From Negativicutes bacterium (GTDB lineage: Bacteria > Bacillota_C > Negativicutes > Sporomusales_B > JARLHX01), in NCBI GenBank assembly GCA_031292015.1, contig JARLHY010000032.1, positions 19,786 through 83,785 of the forward strand: a DNA stretch of 64,000 nucleotides, in the 5' to 3' direction. A program made the translations under genes and the position numbers. Below are positions 16,858 to 24,889 of the stretch, piece after piece. Under the pieces are notes generated by a model, which did not search any database, was not told the DNA's origin, and saw nothing but the letters and a program-made list of their open reading frames with translations. The stretch's first letter is position 1; every line of letters begins with the position of its first letter.

Positions 16858-17238
16858 GTTTTGTATAATATGTTAAAGCAATGGACAAAAGGCCAAATTA
16901 GTGTCGGCAGCTGGTATGGCAGCGGATATATATTTATAATTACTACGCTGTTTCGATGACTTTTAATACGGAGTGTTTTCACCGGATTATATCATTTCTC
17001 CCTATGGGTGAATGTCCAATGCGCTGCTAGTCTTTCGTCTTACACTGCATCAGGAAAATGGTAAAATAGTAATGTAAAAGCTTTGGCAGAAAAGCAGTAT
17101 TGAATATTTTACCCTAAGAATCATGCCAGTTCGGTGAAAATACAATCCTAAGGCTGCCGGATTCCGGCTGTTCAAATGTTTGATCCGGCGGTTCGATTGT
17201 TTGATAATACATATTGGACTAAAAAGGAGTGTCGCATT
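16858..17238. other. Intergenic region upstream of the PagL-like gene
   Basis: About 380 bp, AT-rich. I see no gene; promoter elements for the following gene are not clear. Confidence 0.4.
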
Positions 17239-17799
17239 GTGCGGAAAATCATTTGTTTAGTAATTGCCATTAGTATTTTGCTGATTAGCATGTCGGGCGC
17301 ATCATATTGTTATGCGGCCGATTCGAAACTGGAACTGGATTGGGACTTCTTGTCCCCACATGGAATCGACCGCAATCTTGATACGGTATCGCTACATATA
17401 CTCAAGAAAATTTCTGATACAAACAATAGATCTACCTATATGGGTATTACAGTCACCCGGCCGTATGGGGATATAACTTATCAGCAACAAACTCGAGACA
17501 GTTCTGCGGTCGGCATCGGCCCGGTTTATATGATCCGCAACGAAAAATACCACTCTGGCAAGCTGGCAGTGGCAGTAGATATGAGCGGCGGGCTTATTGT
17601 ATATGATAAAATATTTCCGGCCGGCGGAAAATATTATAATTTTATGTGGCGGATCGGGCCTCAATTCATTTATAAAATCAGCGAGAACTCCTCAGTGAAT
17701 ATCGGCTATATGCTAATGCATGTTTCCAATGGTTTTAAAACCCATAATCCCTCCTATAACGCCCGCGGTCTTTCAGTGGGGGTTGTGACAAGTTTTTAA
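17239..17799 (+). CDS. Lipid A deacylase-like (PagL / acyloxyacyl hydrolase family) outer-membrane protein
   Basis: 186 residues from GTG 17239, chosen because AAGGAG lies 10 nt upstream and a signal peptide begins directly (MRKIICLVIAIS ... CYA). The mature part is strand-rich with alternating hydrophobic residues and ends in a terminal Phe. Near the C-terminus, MHVSNGFKTHNPSYNARG matches the PagL active-site region H-x-S-N-G; His161 and Ser163 would be the catalytic pair. PagL removes the 3-O acyl chain of lipid A at the outer membrane. The Glu found a little downstream in Pseudomonas PagL is not evident here. Family assignment is moderate; activity is unproven. Confidence 0.65.
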   Translation: MRKIICLVIAISILLISMSGASYCYAADSKLELDWDFLSPHGIDRNLDTVSLHILKKISDTNNRSTYMGITVTRPYGDITYQQQTRDSSAVGIGPVYMIRNEKYHSGKLAVAVDMSGGLIVYDKIFPAGGKYYNFMWRIGPQFIYKISENSSVNIGYMLMHVSNGFKTHNPSYNARGLSVGVVTSF

Positions 17800-17968
17800 C
17801 CGGTAAAAATTAATGGACCTGGAGCTTATTAAAAACTTCGGTCCGATTCTTCCCAAGCAATGAGAAATGGTGATTTACCTTGACGCGGTAAGGGTATGCT
17901 TTATATACTCAGATAACAGATACCGGCTCAGGGCTTGTGCTTTATGGCGTGATAAAGGAGAGAAAATC

Positions 17969-19408
17969 TTGGAAATCATGGACGACCTTTTTGGTACCGC
18001 CGAGACAGCGGTCAAAGTCGAAAAGATAGAGAAAGTCGGTACCGCCAACGCTCAGGTGGGGGCCGAGAAGCGGATCGAGGCGAAAGTCTTCGCCGAACCG
18101 CAAAAAGATCCCCTGCAGATTCTGTCCATGAGAAAAACCCCGATAAAATATACTGTGCAGCAGGCTGAAGCCTTGATAGATATAGCGCTTTTTTTGGCAG
18201 ACGAAACCCGCTGTCAGTATATACTTGCCGGTTACGCCGGAACCGGCAAAACAACGATCATTGAAAATATCATCAACTATGCCAACGACTTGCAAAAAAG
18301 CTGTGTTGCTTCCGCCCCTACCAACCAGGCTGTCAAGGTTCTCCGGGAAAAGATTGGTGCTGGGGTGGAGGCTGAGTTTCGGACTCTCCATTCGGTTTTA
18401 TATGGAGCGCCGGACCCTGATACCGGGGCGTGGGTGCCTAATGTCCAATTTAGCGCCTACGACCTGATGGTTGTTGACGAAGGCTCGATGATCTCAGCCG
18501 GCGTTTATCGCGACCTCATGGACCGACTCGACGGTACTGGCGCAAAGGTGATTTTTATCGGTGACAGCTTTCAGCTGGAGCCGGTGGGGGACGACCCGCA
18601 ATTACTTAAAAATAAAGATGCTGAGCTGACTGAGGTCAAACGCCAGAACGCCGGCAGCAAAATACTCGTTTTAGCGACCGCCATGCGCAATATCCGAAAA
18701 GCGATCATACCCAATAAGTCTCTGGACGATGTGGTAATACTGAGTCCCGATCAGGCGGAACAGGCTTTTCTGCAGTCAGTCAGGGCGGCTGAAGACGGTG
18801 TTTATATCGTTGGTACCAACCGCAGCCGTTTGGGGTTAAATGTAAAGGCCCGGCAGGCGCGTTTTGGAGATGCGGTCACTAATGAGCCGAGGTCGGGAGA
18901 CAGTCTTGTCTGCATCAGCAACGGCACCTTCCTGATCAATGGCGACCGGTTGATCCTTTCGGAAGTTGACATTGTCAGTGCGGAAATGGTGGAACTGCGC
19001 GATAGCACGGCAAAAGGAGCATATCAACTCGTGGCGTATCTGATCATGGATGGCTGGCGCAAAATCGTCGTACTGCCGGACGTGGAAAGACCATCGATAT
19101 ATCATGCCCAGTTTTTATCCCCGGAAAAGTTTTTTCCGCCGGATTGGTACGCCAAAAACAGGAACAGAGGCAAAAATGAGCTGTCGAAAGACGTGGCTAT
19201 CGCTACATACGGCTACGCCATTACCGCCCACAAGAGCCAGGGGAGCCAATGGCGCAAAGTATTTGTCCGACAAGATGCTTTCAGAGATAATGCAAGATGG
19301 TTATACACCGCTGTTACCCGGGCGACCGAGCAGTTAATTCTGGCAAGCGACACCGGGTATAAAATTGTTTGGGAAAGCATTGAAAATAGCGCCAAAATTA
19401 CGGAGTAG
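17969..19408 (+). CDS. Superfamily 1B DNA helicase, Dda/RecD-like
   Basis: 479 residues from TTG 17969 (GGAGAG 6-7 nt upstream; ATG 17978 is an alternative with poor spacing). After a charged N-terminal stretch come the helicase motifs: Walker A GYAGTGKTT (about 88-96), motif Ia APTNQAVKVL, Walker B VVDEGSM, motif III GDSFQLEPV, motif V TAHKSQGSQW and motif VI LYTAVTRA. The set resembles phage T4 Dda and the core of RecD2, which unwind DNA 5' to 3'. A phage origin or a repair role are both possible; no phage or repair genes lie nearby. Good confidence for helicase, low for pathway. Confidence 0.88.
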   Translation: MEIMDDLFGTAETAVKVEKIEKVGTANAQVGAEKRIEAKVFAEPQKDPLQILSMRKTPIKYTVQQAEALIDIALFLADETRCQYILAGYAGTGKTTIIENIINYANDLQKSCVASAPTNQAVKVLREKIGAGVEAEFRTLHSVLYGAPDPDTGAWVPNVQFSAYDLMVVDEGSMISAGVYRDLMDRLDGTGAKVIFIGDSFQLEPVGDDPQLLKNKDAELTEVKRQNAGSKILVLATAMRNIRKAIIPNKSLDDVVILSPDQAEQAFLQSVRAAEDGVYIVGTNRSRLGLNVKARQARFGDAVTNEPRSGDSLVCISNGTFLINGDRLILSEVDIVSAEMVELRDSTAKGAYQLVAYLIMDGWRKIVVLPDVERPSIYHAQFLSPEKFFPPDWYAKNRNRGKNELSKDVAIATYGYAITAHKSQGSQWRKVFVRQDAFRDNARWLYTAVTRATEQLILASDTGYKIVWESIENSAKITE

Positions 19409-19431
19409 AATTTGTGAGTGACGTTAAGGCG

Positions 19432-19600
19432 CTATTCAGCCTTTAACACTTCTCCATGCACATTGAGTCGGTAGTAAGGCGTGTGTTGGATGGATTTCGT
19501 ATATGTTCCCCAGACGTGGGGAGAAAACACCGAGCTTACAGGCTTGATGTTTTTCGTTGAAAGCAGGCCTTTGCGGGAGCAGGGAAGCCACTAATGTGTG
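19432..19600 (-). pseudogene. Possible relic of a protein-coding gene (C-terminal end only)
   Basis: The minus strand reads without a stop for about 50 codons to TAG at 19432-19434. The tail looks protein-like (VFSPHVWGTYTKSIQ, then YYRLNVHGEVLKAE), but the frame is blocked upstream and has no start. I do not recognise the family. It may be chance. Confidence 0.2.
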
Positions 19601-19768
19601 CCAATCTTCTGTTACATAATGGGGTCTTATCGGACGAAAAAGGGGCAATGTCCAATACAATAACTGGTTAGACGAGCCGTTAAGAAAGTGATTTGGCAAG
19701 CGACATAATCTTGTGATAAATTTAATAAAAAATGAACTTTGGTATATCCGTATGCGGGGGAAAACTAG
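19601..19768. other. Intergenic region
   Basis: With the possible relic before it, this makes a stretch of about 360 bp without an intact gene between the helicase and the PrpR_N fragment. No repeat or clear promoter seen. Confidence 0.4.
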
Positions 19769-20017
19769 ATGGATATAAGAACTACTATAATTGCTCCATT
19801 CGACAGTCTTTACCAAACCGCTTTAGAAGTGATCGAGGAAAGGAAACCGGAATGGAGCGGTGCTGTCAACGCAGTGTTGCTTGCTTCAATGAGCGCTGGA
19901 GTGATGGAAAGCCACAATGAGGTTTCGAAGGGTACCGAAGTAATAATCAGTCGAGGACATACTGAGGTGCGCTTTGCAGGTTCGGTGGATGTTCCAGTAG
20001 TTCATATCGGGATATAG
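19769..20017 (+). CDS. Truncated PrpR N-terminal sensor domain (stand-alone fragment)
   Basis: 82 residues with a GGGGGA site upstream. The tail TEVIISRGHTEVRFAG followed by VDVPVVHIGI matches the middle of the PrpR_N sensor domain (pattern dVIISRGgTaeli... iPVVeI) of sigma-54 activators such as PrpR. In those proteins another 80 or so residues of sensor, then PAS, AAA+ and HTH domains follow; here a stop codon comes directly after the PVVHI strand and no such domains follow in any frame. It is either a remnant of a lost regulator or a small free-standing ligand-binding protein. Confidence 0.6.
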   Translation: MDIRTTIIAPFDSLYQTALEVIEERKPEWSGAVNAVLLASMSAGVMESHNEVSKGTEVIISRGHTEVRFAGSVDVPVVHIGI

Positions 20018-20098
20018 GATACACCCGGTTTTTTAGCTCATTACATATGCCAAGCCAAAACCTCGCTTCCCTTGGGCAACGATGAATTATATCGATAA

Positions 20099-20692
20099 TT
20101 ATTTAGTACTCATCTCACCAACATTCGACGAACCAGCGGCAGTAGTGGACTCGCTCATTTCCTTTTCTTTTTCCCGTTTGGCGATTTCCGTATTATATTG
20201 ATTTCGCGTTATTTTGCCGTCGTCAGCCAGTTGTTTTAGCTGCTGGTCGGTGTATTGCGATAAACTCGTAATGGATTCCGAGGAGGAGGTATTAGAATTC
20301 GCAGTGTCGGTTTTGGCACTGCTTGTGGTCGTACTGGAAGCGCTTGAGCCCGATGTTTGAGATGACGCGCCGGCAGAACCGGTTCCCGCAGCATCGCTGA
20401 TGGATGAGCCGGCGGATGACGATTCGATGTTCGCTGTCGTTGCGTTGGATGAACTCAAGCGGGACCCCTCTTGACTGATTTCAACCGAGTACGCTGGAGA
20501 AACATCTGCTGTTGTGGTACCAGAAGCGCTTTGACTGGCGTCTGTCGATGAAATATTTGCTGAATTGGAGGCTAGGCTAGCCTGTTGTGCTACCGTCTCA
20601 TCTTCATTTTGTGTTTTCTTGGCCTGGGTGGGAGAATTATACAGGGAACCTGTTGCATTACCCGCTCCAAGGGTACTATCGATTCGATCCAT
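20099..20692 (-). CDS. Ser/Thr-rich low-complexity protein with SHOCT-like C-terminal motif
   Basis: 197 residues with a very good site (AGAGGAGG, ATG). No signal peptide or membrane segment. Residues about 35-145 are a Ser/Thr/Ala/Gly-rich, probably disordered stretch. Toward the C-terminus, YTDQQLKQLADDGKITRNQY resembles the short SHOCT helix pair (LxxLxxxGxITxxEyxxxK), then a charged tail. I do not recognise a family and give no function. It lies between the PrpR_N fragment and the efflux cluster, facing away from the former. Confidence 0.65.
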   Translation of the reverse strand: MDRIDSTLGAGNATGSLYNSPTQAKKTQNEDETVAQQASLASNSANISSTDASQSASGTTTADVSPAYSVEISQEGSRLSSSNATTANIESSSAGSSISDAAGTGSAGASSQTSGSSASSTTTSSAKTDTANSNTSSSESITSLSQYTDQQLKQLADDGKITRNQYNTEIAKREKEKEMSESTTAAGSSNVGEMSTK

Positions 20693-20831
20693 TTCATTTC
20701 CTCCTCTTTTTTTATGGGTATTCTATGTTGTTATGATACATCCTCTCATCAACTATTTTGGGGTTAAATCATTTGAATATCTTTTGAATTACAACAAGCT
20801 TACAAGTACAAGAAGCGGTATGCGGTGGAAA

Positions 20832-22106
20832 TTAGCGGACTACGCTGCCGGGCAAGCACACAGTGAAGGTTGCTCCAGCCCCGGGAACACTGGCTGCGCT
20901 GATGTCGCCGCCGTGGTTCTCGACGATCCACTTGGCAATGGAAAGCCCTAAACCGGAGTTGCCCTTGTTTCGGGTTTTATCCACCTGGTAGAAACGGTCA
21001 AAAATACGGGTGAGATATTCCGGTTCGATTCCCTCCCCGGTGTCGGCAACTGTCAGCAGGATTTCATCACCCTGTCGCGACAGCAAAACAGTTACTTTGC
21101 CGCCTGAAGGGGTGTGGCGAATCGCGTTGTCCAACAGTATTGCGATTACTTGCTTGATCCGATCTTCGTCTCCGTAACCTTCAACATTAAGATCGGCATA
21201 GACTTCCAGTGACAATCCCTTGGCGTTGGCGATCGCCTCGAACAAAGTAACGGATTGCTCCAGAACAGCACCAAACAAAAACAGCCGCATGTCGAGTAAT
21301 GGTAATTGAGAATCAGCCTTGGTTAGAAAAAGTAGAGAATCGACCAGCTTTGCCATACGTATTGTGGCTTCATGGATATTGTCCAGCCATTTGCTTTGAC
21401 TGGAAACCGTCTCCTCCAAGCTATCCTGAATAACTTCAAGATTTGTCTGAAGAACGGTAAGAGGGGTGCGCAATTCGTGGGAGGCATCCGATAAAAAATC
21501 TTTCCGCTGCTGCCAGGCTCTCAGGATGGGAATCATCGCCCTGTTGGCCATATAATAACTGGCGCCGAAGGATAGCAACGAGCACACCATGCCCACTCCG
21601 AGTAAAGCTATAAGTAAAGTCTGCAGCATATTTTTCTCTTGAGACAAGTCATGAAAGACGATAAGAATATCAGGAGGTGTTTCCATAGAGGATTTCAAAT
21701 AAGCGTATTCGACTTGCCCTATTTTGACGAAGCCTTGCGGTTGACTCAGCTCTAAACTTCTTTTGATCAGTACTGCCAAATCGGACTCATCAAGCGTTTG
21801 GCCCGATGATCGAAAAGTAATTGTACCGGATGGCGAGGTTTTGACAAAAAAGAAATTGGGAATAGGTGGAGGACTTGAAGGGGGGGCCTGCGGATCGAAC
21901 ATCGTGTTCGGGGGAGACCGTTTGTGCGGCAGGTCTGTTATTCGGCCTTCTGTAATATCGGCGGCAATCTGCTTGGCCAAGAAGTCGCCCCGTTTTGCAA
22001 AGTCGAGCCTCATAAAGCAATATACACCGGTAATAAGAAGCAGAAATAGCGTAAGTATGATTGAAACATTGACCATGGTAAGCTTTAGGCGGAGTTTTTG
22101 AAACAT
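20832..22106 (-). CDS. Membrane sensor histidine kinase
   Basis: 424 residues from the ATG at 22106, which has AGGAGG 6 nt upstream; an in-frame start 7 codons earlier lacks one. Two membrane segments (about 10-30 and 160-185) flank an extracytoplasmic sensor of about 125 residues rich in Pro. Then HisKA with His210 in SHELRTPL, the N-box NAIRHTP and the G-boxes GEGIEPEY and SGLGLSI of the ATPase domain. It should phosphorylate a response regulator, but none is encoded next to it. It is the last gene of the minus-strand efflux cluster, 87 bp after the TolC-like gene, suggesting that it senses efflux substrates or envelope state (inference). Confidence 0.9.
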   Translation of the reverse strand: MFQKLRLKLTMVNVSIILTLFLLLITGVYCFMRLDFAKRGDFLAKQIAADITEGRITDLPHKRSPPNTMFDPQAPPSSPPPIPNFFFVKTSPSGTITFRSSGQTLDESDLAVLIKRSLELSQPQGFVKIGQVEYAYLKSSMETPPDILIVFHDLSQEKNMLQTLLIALLGVGMVCSLLSFGASYYMANRAMIPILRAWQQRKDFLSDASHELRTPLTVLQTNLEVIQDSLEETVSSQSKWLDNIHEATIRMAKLVDSLLFLTKADSQLPLLDMRLFLFGAVLEQSVTLFEAIANAKGLSLEVYADLNVEGYGDEDRIKQVIAILLDNAIRHTPSGGKVTVLLSRQGDEILLTVADTGEGIEPEYLTRIFDRFYQVDKTRNKGNSGLGLSIAKWIVENHGGDISAASVPGAGATFTVCLPGSVVR

Positions 22107-22193
22107 CGTAAGCCTCCTAAACAGCATCCGTTTGTACTGCTGTAAATGAGATGCTTTCTTGTATTCCGACGGTCTCTTAATATTGCAAATCTG

Positions 22194-23483
22194 TTATTTT
22201 GCGGCTACGCCCATAGACCTATCCAGTTGAGCCTTGTTGGTGTTGTAATCATACAAAGCCTGAACAAAGTTGGTCTTGGCTGTATTCAGCGACAAAACAG
22301 CGTCAAGAACATCGAGGTTGGTGCCGACACCGGCACTGTACCGGGCTTCGGCAATTTTCAGGTTTTCCTCCGCCTGATTCACCGCTACTTTGCTGGTTTC
22401 AATTCTTTTTTCCGCTTCGCGCATACCAAGGAAATACTGGCGGACCTCCAGCAAGATGCTGTCGCGCTGTTGTCGGGCCAGCTCCTGTGTTGTGACAATA
22501 CCGGATTTCGCCTGTTGCACCTTGGATTTTGTAAGTCCCGAGTCAAACACATTCAGGGAGATAGTAAGACCAACTGACCAGTTGCTGTTCTTGGAACCGG
22601 GAAATTCCATGTCATACCAGTCCTGGGTTGCGGATAGGTTGGCCGATGGCAGATAACCACTCTGGGCAATCTTAAGATCGTCCTGGGAAGAGGCTATCTT
22701 CGCTTGATACTGGGCCATTTCTGGCCGGTTGACAAGTGCGTAGTCGGAGCAATACTCAAGGGTCAAAGGATACTTTTCATATCTGAGGTCTTCTTTCAGT
22801 CTCAGGTCGCTGCTTAGCGGCATGCCGATGGCGTTGTTAAGGGTAGCTCCGGCCAACTGATAGTTGTTCTCCGCCTTGATAAGGCTGTCCTGGGCGTTTG
22901 CCAGCGACACTTCGCTGGAGAGCACATCCGATTTGGCTACGGTACCGACCTCATATTGGGCCTGGACATTTTTCAGGTGACTGGAATAATTATCCACTGT
23001 TTCCTGGCTGATTTGCAGTGAGTTGCGATATTGCAGCACATTGAAATAATCGGTAGTCACCGTCTGTCTAAGTTGTTGTTTGGTCGCCTCCAGGTTAAGG
23101 TCGGAAATTCTGAGGTTAAGTTTGGCCTGGTCGATCTGGCTTTCCAGTTTTTCGCCGGAGTAAACCGGCAGATTGGCCGAAAGATTGTTGTCATATTTGG
23201 TTGTAAAGGTATACCTGTCCCCGTTGGAAGACGATGGCGGCGTATCATAGCGCTCGTCGGTGTGCGTGTAGCTGAGCGTAAAACCCTTATTGGCCTCCGC
23301 CTGCTTTACTGCCCAAAGCGTTTTTTCCCGGTCGGACTTGGCGATTAGAATGTTGGAGTTATTCCTCATCGCCAGGGCGATGCTTTCATCAAGAGATAGT
23401 TCGATTGGTGCGGCAGACACAGATCGACCGAATATGCATAGGACCAAAACCAAGAACGAAGTTATCGAGCTCGACTTTTTCAT
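22194..23483 (-). CDS. TolC-family outer-membrane efflux channel
   Basis: 429 residues starting at MKKSSSITSF, chosen because AGGAGG is 6 nt upstream of ATG 23483. A signal peptide (about 1-24) is followed by two repeats of the outer-membrane factor family, with long helical stretches (SLDESIALAMRNNSNI near the start, and ARYSAGVGTNLDVLDA with VLSLNTAKTNFVQALYDYN near the end) characteristic of TolC/CusC. Trimers form the exit duct for RND pumps. It shares its strand with the adaptor, RND pump and MATE genes and starts 50 bp after MATE, so a complete tripartite pump is encoded here. The second RND system at 42462 lacks an exit duct and may use this one. Confidence 0.9.
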   Translation of the reverse strand: MKKSSSITSFLVLVLCIFGRSVSAAPIELSLDESIALAMRNNSNILIAKSDREKTLWAVKQAEANKGFTLSYTHTDERYDTPPSSSNGDRYTFTTKYDNNLSANLPVYSGEKLESQIDQAKLNLRISDLNLEATKQQLRQTVTTDYFNVLQYRNSLQISQETVDNYSSHLKNVQAQYEVGTVAKSDVLSSEVSLANAQDSLIKAENNYQLAGATLNNAIGMPLSSDLRLKEDLRYEKYPLTLEYCSDYALVNRPEMAQYQAKIASSQDDLKIAQSGYLPSANLSATQDWYDMEFPGSKNSNWSVGLTISLNVFDSGLTKSKVQQAKSGIVTTQELARQQRDSILLEVRQYFLGMREAEKRIETSKVAVNQAEENLKIAEARYSAGVGTNLDVLDAVLSLNTAKTNFVQALYDYNTNKAQLDRSMGVAAK

Positions 23484-23533
23484 ACCCATCCTCCTCATGA
23501 AAACCACTGTTAATTGCCTTGCCGGTTTTGTCC

Positions 23534-24889
23534 CTAAGCAGGCGCCGTTTGGTTCAATTTCTTTAGCCGTTTCGTTTCCAGGGAAAAAATTAGTCCGGTT
23601 AACAGCGCCGCCCCGAAATCGGAAAACGGTTCAGCCAGCCAGATCCCCGCAAGACCCCAAATTTTCGGTAAAACGTAGACTAGCGGAACCAGGAGAAACA
23701 TCTGTCTGAGTAGGTTAAAAACGATGGAATAGCCGGCTTGATTGACAGCTTGAAAATAATTTGCACAGATGATTTGAAAGCCGAGGACCGGCAGCATCAT
23801 CAAAAAAAGTCTCAGGCCCCAAGCTCCCATCCGGATCATTTCCTGACTGCCGCTAAACAGTCCGAAGATCGGTTCGGCAAAAATTTCGACAACCGTAAAA
23901 CTAATCAAACACACGACAGTTGCCGCCGCCACGGCATATTTGGCGGTTTCCAGGACACGATCGTATTTGCCAGCACCGTAATTGTAGCCGATAATCGGTT
24001 GGGCTCCCTGGCTGATTCCGATGACCGGCATCAACGTCAGGAAAAGAATCCTGTTGATGATTCCGAATATAGCAACCGCCAATTCCCCGCCGTATTTCAG
24101 CAGACTGAAATTGAAAATAAGCATTACCAGACTTGTACATATCTGCATCAAGAAGGGCGCCAAGCCAATTTTGGCGATTCCTAAGATGATTTCTCTGCGT
24201 AGGGACAGATAACGCAGTCTCAAATTGAGCGTGCCATTGCCTCGCAGAAAATAGACGATGACCCATATTGCGGCAACTGCCTGGGACAAGACCGTGGCCC
24301 AAGCCGATCCCTTGATCCCCATCTTCAGTCCAAAAATCAAAAGCGGATTCAAGAGACAATTCAGCAAAGCGGCGATCAGCATGGTCTTCAGTGCCGTCTT
24401 GGGATCACCCTGAGCGTTAATAATGCCATTTAGGCCAAATCCCAGATGCATGAAGATACTGCCGGAAAGGATTATCGCCGCAAAGTCCCTGGCGTAGGGC
24501 ATTACGTCCGGCGTGGCACCCAGGAGCGTCAGTAGATTATCCAGATTGGGCAGGGCAACCGCTGTGGAGATGAACATGAAGACAACAATCATAGTGCAGG
24601 CGTTTCCCAGGACTAATTCCGCACCGTCCTTATCTTTTTCGCCCAGCCGGATCGAGACCAGGGTGGCTGCTCCTAGTCCGACAAACATGCCTATTCCCAT
24701 GATGATCACCATGAGCGGAAAAGCAATTGTCACAGCTACAAGACCTATTTCCCCCACGCCTTGCCCGACAAAAATGCTGTCAATAACATTGTACAATGCA
24801 TTGACGATGACTCCTGTGATCGCCGGGAGGGAAAAACGCCATAGGAGTGAGGGAATTTTATCTTCGCTTAGAGCGTCGGATCGATCCAT
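23534..24889 (-). CDS. MATE-family multidrug/Na+ antiporter
   Basis: 451 residues, about 12 membrane segments, with the MATE signature at the start (SLPAITGVIVNALYNVIDSI, and GLVAVTIAFPLMVIIMGIGM) and its internal repeat in the second half (PVIGISQGAQPIIGYNYG). GGAGGG lies 6 nt upstream of the ATG. The gene overlaps the end of the RND pump gene by 22 bp, so the two are translationally coupled. MATE proteins export cationic drugs or metabolites across the inner membrane using Na+ or H+; their presence within an RND operon suggests two-step export, with MATE filling the periplasm and the RND pump expelling (inference). Confidence 0.92.
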   Translation of the reverse strand: MDRSDALSEDKIPSLLWRFSLPAITGVIVNALYNVIDSIFVGQGVGEIGLVAVTIAFPLMVIIMGIGMFVGLGAATLVSIRLGEKDKDGAELVLGNACTMIVVFMFISTAVALPNLDNLLTLLGATPDVMPYARDFAAIILSGSIFMHLGFGLNGIINAQGDPKTALKTMLIAALLNCLLNPLLIFGLKMGIKGSAWATVLSQAVAAIWVIVYFLRGNGTLNLRLRYLSLRREIILGIAKIGLAPFLMQICTSLVMLIFNFSLLKYGGELAVAIFGIINRILFLTLMPVIGISQGAQPIIGYNYGAGKYDRVLETAKYAVAAATVVCLISFTVVEIFAEPIFGLFSGSQEMIRMGAWGLRLFLMMLPVLGFQIICANYFQAVNQAGYSIVFNLLRQMFLLVPLVYVLPKIWGLAGIWLAEPFSDFGAALLTGLIFSLETKRLKKLNQTAPA

